Assembly (NCBI GenBank): GCA_963746175.1
Contig: CAVVAH010000004.1
Coordinates: 248,001 to 312,000, forward strand
Reading direction: 5' to 3'
DNA length: 64,000 bases
Source: CAVVAH01 sp963746175
Lineage (GTDB): Bacteria > Actinomycetota > Actinomycetes > JACCUZ01
Shown: positions 17,952 through 27,926 of the stretch, piece after piece
How the letters are laid out: each line of letters starts with the position of its first letter
Numbering within the stretch: the stretch's first letter is position 1
Notes under the pieces: generated by a model
What the model saw: the letters and a program-made list of their open reading frames with translations, nothing else
Databases searched by the model: none
Told to the model about the DNA's origin: nothing
Position numbers and translations under genes: made by a program

Positions 17952-19060
17952 GCGCCCACCCCCGCCGGCTCGGCCGGTCTGTCGGCGGCCAGCTCACGGC
18001 TGACCCGGCGCTGCTCCGCGACGATGCCGTAGCGGCGGACCAGCTCGTAGACCACGACGACGGAGAGCACGACGGTGCCCTGCATGATGAGCACGATCTC
18101 CTTCGAGATGTCGTTGAGGTCGAGGATGATCGCCGACGAGTCGAGGAACGAGAACAGGAACGCGGCCAGGGCCATGCCGATCGCGTTGTTGCGACCCAGC
18201 AGGGCGATCGCGATGCCGGTGAAGCCGAGGCCAGCAGGGAAGTCGAGGCTGTAGCTGCGGGTGTCCCCGCCAAGAAGCTGTGGCATGCCCACCAGGCCGG
18301 CGACGGCGCCGGAGATGAGCAGCGAGATGACGACCATGCGCTTCACGTTGACGCCGCTGGCCACGGCCGCAGACTCCGACCGACCGGTGGCGCGGAGGTC
18401 GAAGCCGAACCGGGTCCGCCCGAGCACCACGGTGTAGACGACACCGGCGAGCGCGGCGACGACGATGAAGCCGAAGACGTCGAGCGGGCTGTCCGGGATC
18501 AGCGGGATCCCCGGGAACGCACCCGACTCCGGGATCGGCTTGGTCCCGATGTTGTTGCTGCCGGCGACGTCGACAGCGACCTTGCGCAGCAGGTAGGCGA
18601 TGAGCGAGGTCGCGATGGCGTTGAGCATGATCGTCGAGATCACCTCGCTCACGCCGCGAGTCGCCTTGAGCAGGGCGGCGACGCCGGCCCACATCGCGCC
18701 GACGAGCATCGCGGTGAGGACGATCACGAGGATCATCAGAGGTTTGGGCAGGTCGATCTTGCTGCCGACCACCGCCGCGCTGAACGCCGCCAGCCGGTAC
18801 TGGCCGTCGACCCCGATGTTGAACAGGTTCATCCGGAACCCGATGGCCACAGCCAGGGCGGACAGGTAGTAGACCGTCCCCTGGTTGAACGTCAGCGCGA
18901 GGACCCGGGGCTCCTTGCCGTAGTCCCAGACGGCCTGCGCGGTCGACCAGACCGGGTCACCGGTGGAGATCAGCACGAGCGCGGTCACGAGCAGCGCGAA
19001 GGCGATCGCCACGGTCGGTGCCGCGACCGCCAGCCCGACCCGCCGCCAGTTGATCGTCAT
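17948..19060 (-). CDS. nucleoside ABC transporter permease (first)
   Basis: A 370-residue integral membrane protein of the BPD_transp_2 class. FNIGVDGQYRLAAFSAAVVG (about residues 76-95) and LLKATRGVSEVISTIMLN (about 128-145) match the membrane and coupling segments of the YufP/NupP type. DLRATGRSESAAVASGVNVKRM (about 222-243) is the cytoplasmic loop expected to touch the ATPase. Start and stop overlap both neighbours by 4 bp. It pairs with the second permease to form the translocation pore for nucleosides bound by the BMP lipoprotein. Confidence 0.93.
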   Translation of the reverse strand: MTINWRRVGLAVAAPTVAIAFALLVTALVLISTGDPVWSTAQAVWDYGKEPRVLALTFNQGTVYYLSALAVAIGFRMNLFNIGVDGQYRLAAFSAAVVGSKIDLPKPLMILVIVLTAMLVGAMWAGVAALLKATRGVSEVISTIMLNAIATSLIAYLLRKVAVDVAGSNNIGTKPIPESGAFPGIPLIPDSPLDVFGFIVVAALAGVVYTVVLGRTRFGFDLRATGRSESAAVASGVNVKRMVVISLLISGAVAGLVGMPQLLGGDTRSYSLDFPAGLGFTGIAIALLGRNNAIGMALAAFLFSFLDSSAIILDLNDISKEIVLIMQGTVVLSVVVVYELVRRYGIVAEQRRVSRELAADRPAEPAGVGA

Positions 19061-20598
19061 GCCTCACTCCCCTGGTTGCCGTCACCGGCGCCGGTCATCG
19101 CGGACCCCAGGTCCTCCGGAGTGACGTGCGCGGGATCGACGTCCGCGACGAAGCTGCCGCGGAGGATCACCTTGATCGAGTCGGACAGGCCGATCAGCTC
19201 GTCGAGGTCCGCCGAGATGAGCAGCACGGCCAGGCCCTCGCGGCGGGCGGTGCGGATGTGGTCCCAGATCGCGGCCTGCGCGCCGACGTCGACGCCGCGG
19301 GTCGGGTGCGAGGCGATCAGCACCTTCGGCTCACCGCTCATCTCCCGGCCGACGATGAGCTTCTGCTGGTTGCCGCCGGACAGGGACGACGCGAGGACGT
19401 CGATGCCGGGCGTCCGGACGTCGTACTGGTCGACGATCCGCTGGGTGTCGCGACGCGCCCCGCCACGGTCGATCCACGGCCCGTTGACGTTGGGCTCCTG
19501 CGTCTGGTGACCCAGGATGCGGTTCTCCCAGAGCGGGGAGTCGAGCAGCAGGCCGTGCCGGTGCCGGTCCTCGGGGATGTAGCCGATCCCCGCCTCCCGG
19601 CGGCGCCGGGTGCCCCAGGCGGAGAGGTCCTCGCCGCCCAGGTGGATCGAACCGGACGCCAGAGGGCGCATGCCCATGATCGCCTCGACCAGCTCGGCCT
19701 GGCCGTTGCCCTCGACGCCGGCGATGCCGAGGACCTCGCCCCGGTGGATCGTGAACGTCACGGCGTCGATGAGGGCGCGGCCGTCGGCCGAGCGGACCGT
19801 CATGCCGTCGCCCTGCAGCACGACCTGGTCGGTGACCGTGGACTCGCGGGTCTCGGGTGTCGGCAGCTCGCTGCCGACCATCAGCTCGGCGAGCTGGCGG
19901 GCGGTGACGCCCTGCGGGTCGACCGTCTTCACCGTGGTGCCGCGCCGGATGACGGTGATCTCGTCGGCGACCTCGAGGACCTCGTCGAGCTTGTGCGAGA
20001 TGAAGAGCACCGTGAGGCCCTCGGACTTCAGCTCGCGCAGGTTCTCGAACAGCTCGTCGACCTCCTGCGGGACCAGCACGGCGGTGGGCTCGTCGAGGAT
20101 GAGGATCTTGGCACCGCGGTAGAGGACCTTGAGGATCTCGACCCGCTGACGGTCGCCGACGCCCAGGTCCTCGACCAGGCGGTCCGGCTCGACGTCCAGC
20201 CCGTAGGAGTCGGAGATCTCCTTGATCCGCCGCTTGGCTGCGCCGAAGTCGATGAGGCCGGCGCGGCTCGGCTCGCTGCCGAGCACGACGTTCTCGAGGA
20301 CGGTGAGGTTGTCGGCGAGCATGAAGTGCTGGTGGACCATGCCGACGCCGGCGTCGATCGCGTCACTCGGCGAGTGGAAGCTGACCTGCCGGCCGTCGAT
20401 CGCGATGGTCCCCTCGTCCGGCCGCTGCATGCCGTAGAGGATCTTCATCAGGGTGGACTTGCCGGCACCGTTCTCACCGACGATCGCGTGCACCTGGCCG
20501 CGCTTGACGACGATGTTGATGTCGCGGTTGGCGACGACGCCGGGGAACCGCTTCGTGATGCCGTGCAGCTCGACGGCGACGTCGGCCGGAGCCTCCAC
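19057..20598 (-). CDS. nucleoside ABC transporter ATP-binding protein (two fused NBDs)
   Basis: The 513-residue protein contains two ABC domains. The first has a perfect Walker A, GENGAGKST (about residues 40-48), and signature LGVGDRQRVEIL (about 145-156). The second has the degenerate P-loop GVEGNGQAELVEAIMG (about 290-305) and signature LSGGNQQKLIVGRE (about 408-421). One degenerate site is normal for the RbsA/YufO subgroup. The GTG at 20598 is the only in-frame start available; a run of seven G/C bases just upstream would be an error-prone place if the true N-terminus were longer. Energises the two following permeases. Confidence 0.93.
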   Translation of the reverse strand: MEAPADVAVELHGITKRFPGVVANRDINIVVKRGQVHAIVGENGAGKSTLMKILYGMQRPDEGTIAIDGRQVSFHSPSDAIDAGVGMVHQHFMLADNLTVLENVVLGSEPSRAGLIDFGAAKRRIKEISDSYGLDVEPDRLVEDLGVGDRQRVEILKVLYRGAKILILDEPTAVLVPQEVDELFENLRELKSEGLTVLFISHKLDEVLEVADEITVIRRGTTVKTVDPQGVTARQLAELMVGSELPTPETRESTVTDQVVLQGDGMTVRSADGRALIDAVTFTIHRGEVLGIAGVEGNGQAELVEAIMGMRPLASGSIHLGGEDLSAWGTRRRREAGIGYIPEDRHRHGLLLDSPLWENRILGHQTQEPNVNGPWIDRGGARRDTQRIVDQYDVRTPGIDVLASSLSGGNQQKLIVGREMSGEPKVLIASHPTRGVDVGAQAAIWDHIRTARREGLAVLLISADLDELIGLSDSIKVILRGSFVADVDPAHVTPEDLGSAMTGAGDGNQGSEA

Positions 20599-20794
20599 CG
20601 GCGGGGGGGCACTCGTCGTGGCGATGAGGCACCTTCCTCGAGCCGGACGCCGGGTGGCGTCGTGCGGGCGACCGGGGGCTTCAGCGTCCCGGCGGGGTGT
20701 AGGGCAGCACGCTAGCGCTACTCAGCCTGGGAATGTGACGACCGGGCCCGGGGAGACGTCACCGCCTCCTCGGACCCGGTCGGGGGTCCAGCAC

Positions 20795-20834
20795 CGGCCG
20801 GCCGGCGCGCGAGGGTACGCGCGCCGTCCGGCCG
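20795..20834 (-). terminator. strong hairpin after the BMP lipoprotein gene
   Basis: Sixteen-base arms 20795-20810 and 20819-20834 pair at 15 positions around an 8-nt loop, 4 nt beyond the BMP stop codon in transcription direction. It lies between the solute-binding protein and the ATPase/permease genes, where a partial terminator or 3' mRNA stabiliser often gives excess binding protein. The rest of the 240-bp gap (20599-20794) shows no other clear element. Confidence 0.6.
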
Positions 20835-20838
20835 CCGA

Positions 20839-21897
20839 TCACTTGTCCGGGACCGTGATCTCGCCCGAGATGATCTTCTGCTTGTAGTCGTCCAGCTTCG
20901 ACACGATGTCATCGATCGCGCCACCGCTGGTGGAGTAGCCCACGCCGTCCTTCTCGAGGTCGTAGCGGACCGTGCCGGCCGTGAAGTTGCCCTCGGAGAC
21001 CGTCTTGATGAAGTCGTAGACCGCGACGTCGACCTTCTTGAGCATCGACGTGATGATCACGCTCTGCACCGACGGGTCAGCCGTCTTGTACTGGTCGGAG
21101 TCGACACCGATCGCCATCGCGTTCGCGGCCTTGGCGGCCTCGAACACGCCGCCACCGGAACCACCGGCAGCCTGGTAGACGACGTCGGCACCCGCGTCGT
21201 ACATGCCCGCCGCGGCCGTCTTGCCCTTGGCCGGGTCACCGAAGCCGGAGAAGTCCGGCGGCTGGGTGAGGTACTTGACCTGGACCTTGATGTCCGACTT
21301 GACCGCCTTGGCACCGGCCTCGTAGCCGGCCTCGAACTTGTGGATCAGCGGGACGTCGACGCCGCCGACGAAGCCGATGTTGCCGGACTTGGACTTCAGC
21401 GCGGCAGCCGCGCCGACCAGGAAGGAACCCTGCTCCTCGGCGAAGACCAGGTTGGCGATGTTGTCGCCGACCGCGGCCTCGTCGTCGATGATCGCGAAGT
21501 TGGTGTCGGGGAGCTCCTTGGCGACCTTCGCCACGCTCGCCGAGTAGGCGAACCCGACGGCGATGACCGGGTTGTAGCCCGCGTTGGCGAGGACGCGGAG
21601 GCGCTCCTCCTTGGCCGAGTCGGGCTCGCCGTTGCTGGCCTCGGCCTCCTTGGTCTCGATGCCGAGCTCGGACTTGGCCTTGTCGAGGCCTGCCGCGGCA
21701 GCGTCGTTGAACGACTGGTCGCCGCGGCCACCGATGTCGTACGCGAGACCGACCTTGAGGTCGCTGGTGGGAGCCGAGCTGCCCGAGGCGCCAGGCGTCT
21801 CGGTGTCGGTCCCTGCTGTGTCGCTGCTGCCGCCACAGGCAGTCAGGACGAGAGCCCCGGCGAGCAGCGCCGAGGCCAGAGTGGTCACCCGTCGCAA
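20839..21897 (-). CDS. BMP-family nucleoside-binding lipoprotein
   Basis: Extracytoplasmic binding protein of the nucleoside ABC importer. A short signal (TTLASALLAGALVLTACGG) ends in a lipobox with the lipid-bearing Cys about residue 21. The mature part begins with a Ser/Thr/Gly linker and then the BMP domain (KVGLAYDIGGRGDQSFND, VGFVGGVDVPLIHKF, and ADVVYQAAGGSGGGVFEAAK). I chose the TTG at 21897 because AAGGAG lies 6 nt upstream. A downstream in-frame GTG has a poorer site, and longer starts would place charged residues before the signal. Transcribed just before the ATPase/permease genes, separated by a hairpin. Confidence 0.92.
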   Translation of the reverse strand: MRRVTTLASALLAGALVLTACGGSSDTAGTDTETPGASGSSAPTSDLKVGLAYDIGGRGDQSFNDAAAAGLDKAKSELGIETKEAEASNGEPDSAKEERLRVLANAGYNPVIAVGFAYSASVAKVAKELPDTNFAIIDDEAAVGDNIANLVFAEEQGSFLVGAAAALKSKSGNIGFVGGVDVPLIHKFEAGYEAGAKAVKSDIKVQVKYLTQPPDFSGFGDPAKGKTAAAGMYDAGADVVYQAAGGSGGGVFEAAKAANAMAIGVDSDQYKTADPSVQSVIITSMLKKVDVAVYDFIKTVSEGNFTAGTVRYDLEKDGVGYSTSGGAIDDIVSKLDDYKQKIISGEITVPDK

Positions 21898-22037
21898 AGG
21901 GTGTCTCCTTCCATGGGGCCGGGCACGACCGGATCCGGTCGATGCGCCCGAGCAGGCCGTCGTTCGGCCAGGCGTGCGCACTCTAGCGGGCTCCGGGGGC
22001 CGGTTTGCCCAGTGGGCCAGAAGTGCGGAACCCGTTA

Positions 22038-23258
22038 TCAGACCGAGAGGAACGCGCCGTAGGTCGCTGCGACCAGCACCCGCGCACCGACCGAGATCGC
22101 CCGTTCGTCCGCGTCGAACCGGCCTTGGTGCAGGTCCATCCGCTCCCCGGGCGGTACCTCAGACGGCGTCGTGCCGAGGCGCGCCAGGGCGCCCGGGACG
22201 CCTCTGAGGTACCACGCGAAGTCCTCGCCGCCGAGGCTCTGCTCGGTGCCCACCAGCGCCTCCTCGCCCTCGGTCTCCCTCACGGCCTCGGCGAGCAGCT
22301 CGACGCTCGTCGCCTCGTTCTCCACCGGCGGGACGTTGCGGGTGTAGCCGACCTCCGCCTGCACGCCGTACGGCGCGACGATCTCGTGCACCAGGCGCTC
22401 CACGAGCTCGGGCGCATCGGTCCAGGCGCCGGCGTCGAGGCAGCGGACGGTGCCCTCGGCCTCCGCGGACGTCGGGATCGCGTTGGCGGCCCGGCCGGCG
22501 GCGACCCTGCCCCAGACCACGCTCAGAGCCGCACGCGGGTCGACCCGACGCGACAGGGCCGCTGGGAGATCGGTGACGACCTTGCCCAGCGCGTAGACGA
22601 CGTCGGCGGTGAGGTGCGGGCGCGCCGTGTGGCCGCCCGGTCCGGACAGCCGCACGACCAGCTGGTCGGCGGATCCCGTGATGGCGCCGACGCGGAGCCC
22701 GACCTTGCCGACCTCGTCGCGGGGCGCGCAGTGCAGGGCGAAGATGCGTTCGAGGTCAGCGGTCTCACCCGCCTCGACCACCGCCAGGGCGCCGCTGCGG
22801 GCGGACTCCTCGGCCGGCTGGAAGATCAGCCGGACCCGGCCCGGGAGGGCGCCCTCCTCGGCCAGCTCGGCGAGCACCAGCCCGGCGCCGAGGACCGCGG
22901 CCGTGTGCAGGTCGTGGCCGCAGGCGTGGCAGACGCCCGGCACCGTCGAGGCGTACGGCACGTCCTTGAGGTCGACGATCGGCAGCGCGTCGAGGTCGGC
23001 CCGCAGCCCGACCACCCGGTCGCCCGTCCCGATGTCGCAGACCAGGCCGGTGCCGCCGACGAGCACGCGGGGCGCCAGGCCGGCGGCGAGCAGCCGCTCG
23101 CGCAGCAGCCGCGTGGTGCGGACCTCGCCCCAGGACAGCTCCGGGTGGGCGTGCAGGTCGCGCCGGAGCGCCACCAGCTCGTCGTGGTGGGCCTTGACCC
23201 GGGCCGCCACGTCCGCGGGCGCCACCGGTCGGCGCGAGGGGGCGGGCGGCTGTGTCAC
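22038..23258 (-). CDS. M20D-family amidohydrolase/peptidase
   Basis: A 406-residue zinc amidohydrolase. Metal ligands and catalytic residues are visible in LHAHPELSWGE (about residues 34-44), VCHACGHDLHTA (about 109-120), FQPAEES (about 146-152) and the C-terminal GGEDFAWYLRG (about 345-355). The dimerisation insert lies around GPGGHTARPHLTADV. Members cleave N-acyl or N-carbamoyl amino acids, hippurate or indole-acetyl conjugates; the substrate cannot be told. It is upstream of, and co-directional with, the BMP transporter operon with a 140-bp gap, so shared transcription is possible. Start is GTG 23258. Confidence 0.9.
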   Translation of the reverse strand: MTQPPAPSRRPVAPADVAARVKAHHDELVALRRDLHAHPELSWGEVRTTRLLRERLLAAGLAPRVLVGGTGLVCDIGTGDRVVGLRADLDALPIVDLKDVPYASTVPGVCHACGHDLHTAAVLGAGLVLAELAEEGALPGRVRLIFQPAEESARSGALAVVEAGETADLERIFALHCAPRDEVGKVGLRVGAITGSADQLVVRLSGPGGHTARPHLTADVVYALGKVVTDLPAALSRRVDPRAALSVVWGRVAAGRAANAIPTSAEAEGTVRCLDAGAWTDAPELVERLVHEIVAPYGVQAEVGYTRNVPPVENEATSVELLAEAVRETEGEEALVGTEQSLGGEDFAWYLRGVPGALARLGTTPSEVPPGERMDLHQGRFDADERAISVGARVLVAATYGAFLSV

Positions 23259-23332
23259 AAGGGGCGACCTTACCTCCGGTCACGCGACCCCACCGTGCCG
23301 GCCGAACGTGCCCCCCTCCCGCTGGCCCCCAG

Positions 23333-23384
23333 CGGATCTTGAGGCGACACGCGACGTGGGTGCGGCGTGTCGTCTCATGATCCG
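23333..23384. repeat. 20-bp intergenic inverted repeat (dispersed family)
   Basis: Arms 23333-23352 (cggatcttgaggcgacacgc) and 23365-23384 are complementary at 18 of 20 positions around a 12-nt loop. It lies between the stop of the mutase large subunit and the start of the amidohydrolase, both on the minus strand, so it can act as a terminator for the mutase gene. The left arm recurs with one change at 42327-42346 without its partner arm, showing that this is a dispersed sequence. Confidence 0.7.
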
Positions 23385-23419
23385 CGGGGGTGGGTGGTGG
23401 CGGTCAGGAAGGCACGACC

Positions 23420-25000
<1,581 letters not shown>

Positions 25001-25050
25001 GCCCCGGATGCTAGCCAGCCGCGGCATTCGGACCGTTAGCCTGCCTCTCG

Positions 25051-26388
25051 ATGAGCTCCCAGCGTGCGGTGAGGGCCCGGGACCGGCTGCTCTCCGGCGC
25101 GGCCGCCGTCGCGCTGCTGCTCGCGGGAGTCGCCGGCACGACGCCGGCCTTCGCCACGGCGAGCGGGTCGACGAGCAGCGGAACCGTCGGAGGCGACGCG
25201 CTGGCCACGGCCGGGCTGGCGGTCGACTCCCCCGGCTCGACACCGCTGCCCGACGTCAACGCCTCGGCCTGGCTGCTCGCCGACCTCGACACCGGCGAGG
25301 TGCTGGCCGCCCAGGACCCGCACGGGAAGTGGCGTCCGGCGAGCACCCTGAAGGTCCTCACCGCCCTCTCGCTGATGCCGTCGCTCGACCCGACGACCGT
25401 CTACACCGCGCAGTGGGAGGACGCCAACGCCGACGGCAGCCGGGCCGGCATCGTCCCGGACGCCTCCTACACGGTGCACCAGCTCTGGCAGGCGCTCTTC
25501 CTCGTCTCCGGCAACGACGCCGCGAGCTCCCTCGCCCACGCCGCCGGCGGCGTCCCGCAGACCGTGGAGGCGATGCGGAGGACCGCGCACGACCTCGGCG
25601 CGCTGGACACGACCGTCAGGAACCCGAGCGGGCTGGACGCGCCCGGGCAGTACACGTCGGCGTACGACCTCGCCGTGATCGCGCGGGCCGCGATGGCCCG
25701 GCAGGACTTCCGCGCCTACGTCACCACCGTCAAGGCACAGTTCCCGGGCAAGATGCCCAAGGCCGGCAAGGTCCGGAAGACCTTCGAGATCTACACGCAG
25801 GACCGGCTGCTGCTCAACTACCGCGGCGCCATCGGGGTCAAGACCGGCTGGACCACCAAGGCGCGCGGCACCTTCGTCGGCGCCGCCACCCGTGGGGGCC
25901 ACACCCTCGTGGCCACCGTGCTGCACAGCGAGTTCGACTCCTGGCGTGACGCGGCGGCCCTGCTGAGCTGGGGCTTCGCCAACCGCTCCGTCGCCCGGCC
26001 GGTCGGCACCCTCGATGCGATCCCCCACGCAGCCGACATGCCCGCCACCCCCGGCAAGCAGACGTCGGGCGGGGCCCAGCAGACGGCTGCCTCCGCCACC
26101 GACCCGGCCGGCAGCGGGGTGCCGTGGTGGATGGGTGCCCTGCTGGCCCTCGCCATGGTCGTCGCCCTGCTGCGGGCGCGGGTGCTGCTGCTCCGCCGGT
26201 CGCGCCGCAACCGGCTGGCGGTACGGCGCCCCGGCGAGGCCCGGGTGCCTCAGTCGCGTGACCCGCGCCGGGACAGGAAGCCCGCGAGACCGGCGCCGAC
26301 CGCGGCACCGACGACGACGCCGCGCACCGTGCGCATCCTGCCCGGCGACGCACCCCCGGACTCGGCGGCAACCGGCACCGGCTCGTAG
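25051..26388 (+). CDS. D-alanyl-D-alanine carboxypeptidase (penicillin-binding protein, S11)
   Basis: Exported serine carboxypeptidase that trims peptidoglycan stem peptides. A signal peptide (residues about 13-36, ending PAFA) precedes the S11 domain. The three active-site motifs are SxxK in PASTLKVL (about residues 91-98), SGN in LVSGNDAASS (about 150-159) and KTG in GVKTGWTTKARG (about 266-277). A membrane segment near residues 361-378 (WWMGALLALAMVVALL) followed by an Arg-rich tail anchors it with the catalytic domain outside. The last 139 bp overlap the convergent YihY gene in opposite orientation, so its basic, proline-rich tail is antisense to the YihY C-terminus. Confidence 0.92.
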   Translation: MSSQRAVRARDRLLSGAAAVALLLAGVAGTTPAFATASGSTSSGTVGGDALATAGLAVDSPGSTPLPDVNASAWLLADLDTGEVLAAQDPHGKWRPASTLKVLTALSLMPSLDPTTVYTAQWEDANADGSRAGIVPDASYTVHQLWQALFLVSGNDAASSLAHAAGGVPQTVEAMRRTAHDLGALDTTVRNPSGLDAPGQYTSAYDLAVIARAAMARQDFRAYVTTVKAQFPGKMPKAGKVRKTFEIYTQDRLLLNYRGAIGVKTGWTTKARGTFVGAATRGGHTLVATVLHSEFDSWRDAAALLSWGFANRSVARPVGTLDAIPHAADMPATPGKQTSGGAQQTAASATDPAGSGVPWWMGALLALAMVVALLRARVLLLRRSRRNRLAVRRPGEARVPQSRDPRRDRKPARPAPTAAPTTTPRTVRILPGDAPPDSAATGTGS

Positions 26389-27353
26389 TCGGCCGGCGCC
26401 ACCGCCCGGACCGGATCGGTGGCGGCCGCCAGCCCGGTGCTCCGTCCGGCACCCGGTTCGCCGATGCCACCCGGCTCCAGGGAGTAGGCCTGGGTCGCCG
26501 TCCACGCGGCGGCGTACACGAGCAGCTTGGACACCAGGTTGATCCACACCAGCAGCCCGACGACGACCCCGAACGTCGCGTATACCGGGTTCTGCGTGGT
26601 CCGGGCGACGAGGAACGTGCCGAGGAGCTTGAGCACCTCGAAGCCGACCGCACCCAGCAGGGCACCGGAGCGGAGCTGGTGCCAGCTCAGGCGGGCGCCG
26701 GGGAGCCGCGAGAGGAGGATCGCGAACAGCACCGCGTCGACGGCCAGTGACAGCACCACTGCGAGCACCTTGAGCAGCACGGTCGCCACCAGCGAGTCGT
26801 CGAGACCCACGGTCCCGAGGACGTACGCCGTCGCGCTGGTCGCCGTGCTGCTGACGACGACCGAGGCCAGCAGCGCGGTGCCCAGCAGCACGAGCACGAG
26901 CAGGTCGGCCGTCTTCTTGCGCACGAACGGCAGCGGCTCGTCCTCCGTGCCGAAGACCCGGCGCAGCCCCACCCGCAGCGAGTCGACCCAGCCCAGGCCG
27001 GCGTAGAGCAGGCCGACGATGCCGACCAGACCGGCCGCGCCCTTGGCGGCGACCACGTCGTCGATGTTGATCTCACCAGGACCGGTGCCGATCAGGCTCG
27101 GGAAGGCGCCTTCGACGGCTGCCGTGATGCCGTCGCGGGCCTCCGGGTAGACGGCGCTGACGTAGCCGACCAGCGAGAACCCCAGGGCGAGCAGCGGGAA
27201 GAAGGAGAGGAAGCCGAAGTAGGTGATCGCGGCCGCGACGTGGTTGCCGAGGACGTCGCTGTGCCGGTCGTACGCGCGCACGGCGTGGTCGACCCACGGC
27301 GTGCGGGACCGCGCTGCGCGGACCCGCGCCTGGAATCTCTCCTTCACCGGCAT
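26250..27353 (-). CDS. YihY/virulence factor BrkB family inner-membrane protein
   Basis: The 367-residue protein has about six transmembrane helices between residues 33 and 280. The family core reads NHVAAAITYFGFLSFFPLL, VGLLYAGLGWVDSLR and FGVVVGLLVWINLVSKLL. A C-terminal cytoplasmic region ends in a hydrophobic MRTVRGVVVGAAVGAGLAGFL helix and a basic tail, a second potential membrane anchor. The molecular role of the family is not established; the old name RNase BN is incorrect. It is the last gene of the minus-strand run from the CorC-type gene through trpS and the RNA-ligase-like gene. Confidence 0.9.
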   Translation of the reverse strand: MPVKERFQARVRAARSRTPWVDHAVRAYDRHSDVLGNHVAAAITYFGFLSFFPLLALGFSLVGYVSAVYPEARDGITAAVEGAFPSLIGTGPGEINIDDVVAAKGAAGLVGIVGLLYAGLGWVDSLRVGLRRVFGTEDEPLPFVRKKTADLLVLVLLGTALLASVVVSSTATSATAYVLGTVGLDDSLVATVLLKVLAVVLSLAVDAVLFAILLSRLPGARLSWHQLRSGALLGAVGFEVLKLLGTFLVARTTQNPVYATFGVVVGLLVWINLVSKLLVYAAAWTATQAYSLEPGGIGEPGAGRSTGLAAATDPVRAVAPADYEPVPVAAESGGASPGRMRTVRGVVVGAAVGAGLAGFLSRRGSRD

Positions 27354-27383
27354 GCCCGAGCCGATGCCCGGAGGTGGCGGGAC

Positions 27384-27926
27384 CTACACGCTCTGCGGGC
27401 CGGGCAGGTGCTGGCCGAGCGGGAAGTCGCGCTGCGGCCGCCACACGCCGTCGGAGCCGTGCTCGTAGAGGCTGAAGCCCCAGACCTGGAACCGGACGTC
27501 ATAGGTGGCCATCTCGTCGAAGGCCTGGACCAGCACGTCGTGCGGCAGGTCGTGGGCGACGGTCACGTGGGGGTGGTACGGCCACGCGAGCTCGCGCGCG
27601 AGCGGCCCCGAACGCACCCGGGACTCGACCCGCTCGCAGTCGCTGATGCCGAGGACCACCGACACGAACACCACCTGGCTGACGGGGTGGAACGTCCCCG
27701 TGCCGCGGAGATGGATGTCGAACGGCTCCTCCGACTCCGCGATCGTCCGCAGGTGCTTGTCGATCGTCTCGAGCTCGTCACCCGCCACGTCGGACGGCGG
27801 GAGCAGCGTGATGTGGGTAGGGATGGACCGCGCGAGCGGGTCGCCGTACGACTCTCGGACGCCCTGGAGCTCGGTGCCGTACGGCTCCGGGATCGGGATG
27901 GCGACACCGATGGTGCGGGTGCTCAT
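27384..27926 (-). CDS. 2'-5' RNA ligase/cyclic phosphodiesterase superfamily protein
   Basis: The 180-residue protein contains the two H-x-T/S-type motifs that define the 2H phosphoesterase superfamily: THITLLPP (about residues 38-45) and HPHVTVAHDL (about 117-126). The fold handles 2',3'-cyclic phosphates or 2'-5' bonds in RNA; which reaction applies here is unknown. It overlaps trpS by 4 bp, so the two are translationally coupled, and YihY follows 30 bp later. Confidence 0.88.
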   Translation of the reverse strand: MSTRTIGVAIPIPEPYGTELQGVRESYGDPLARSIPTHITLLPPSDVAGDELETIDKHLRTIAESEEPFDIHLRGTGTFHPVSQVVFVSVVLGISDCERVESRVRSGPLARELAWPYHPHVTVAHDLPHDVLVQAFDEMATYDVRFQVWGFSLYEHGSDGVWRPQRDFPLGQHLPGPQSV

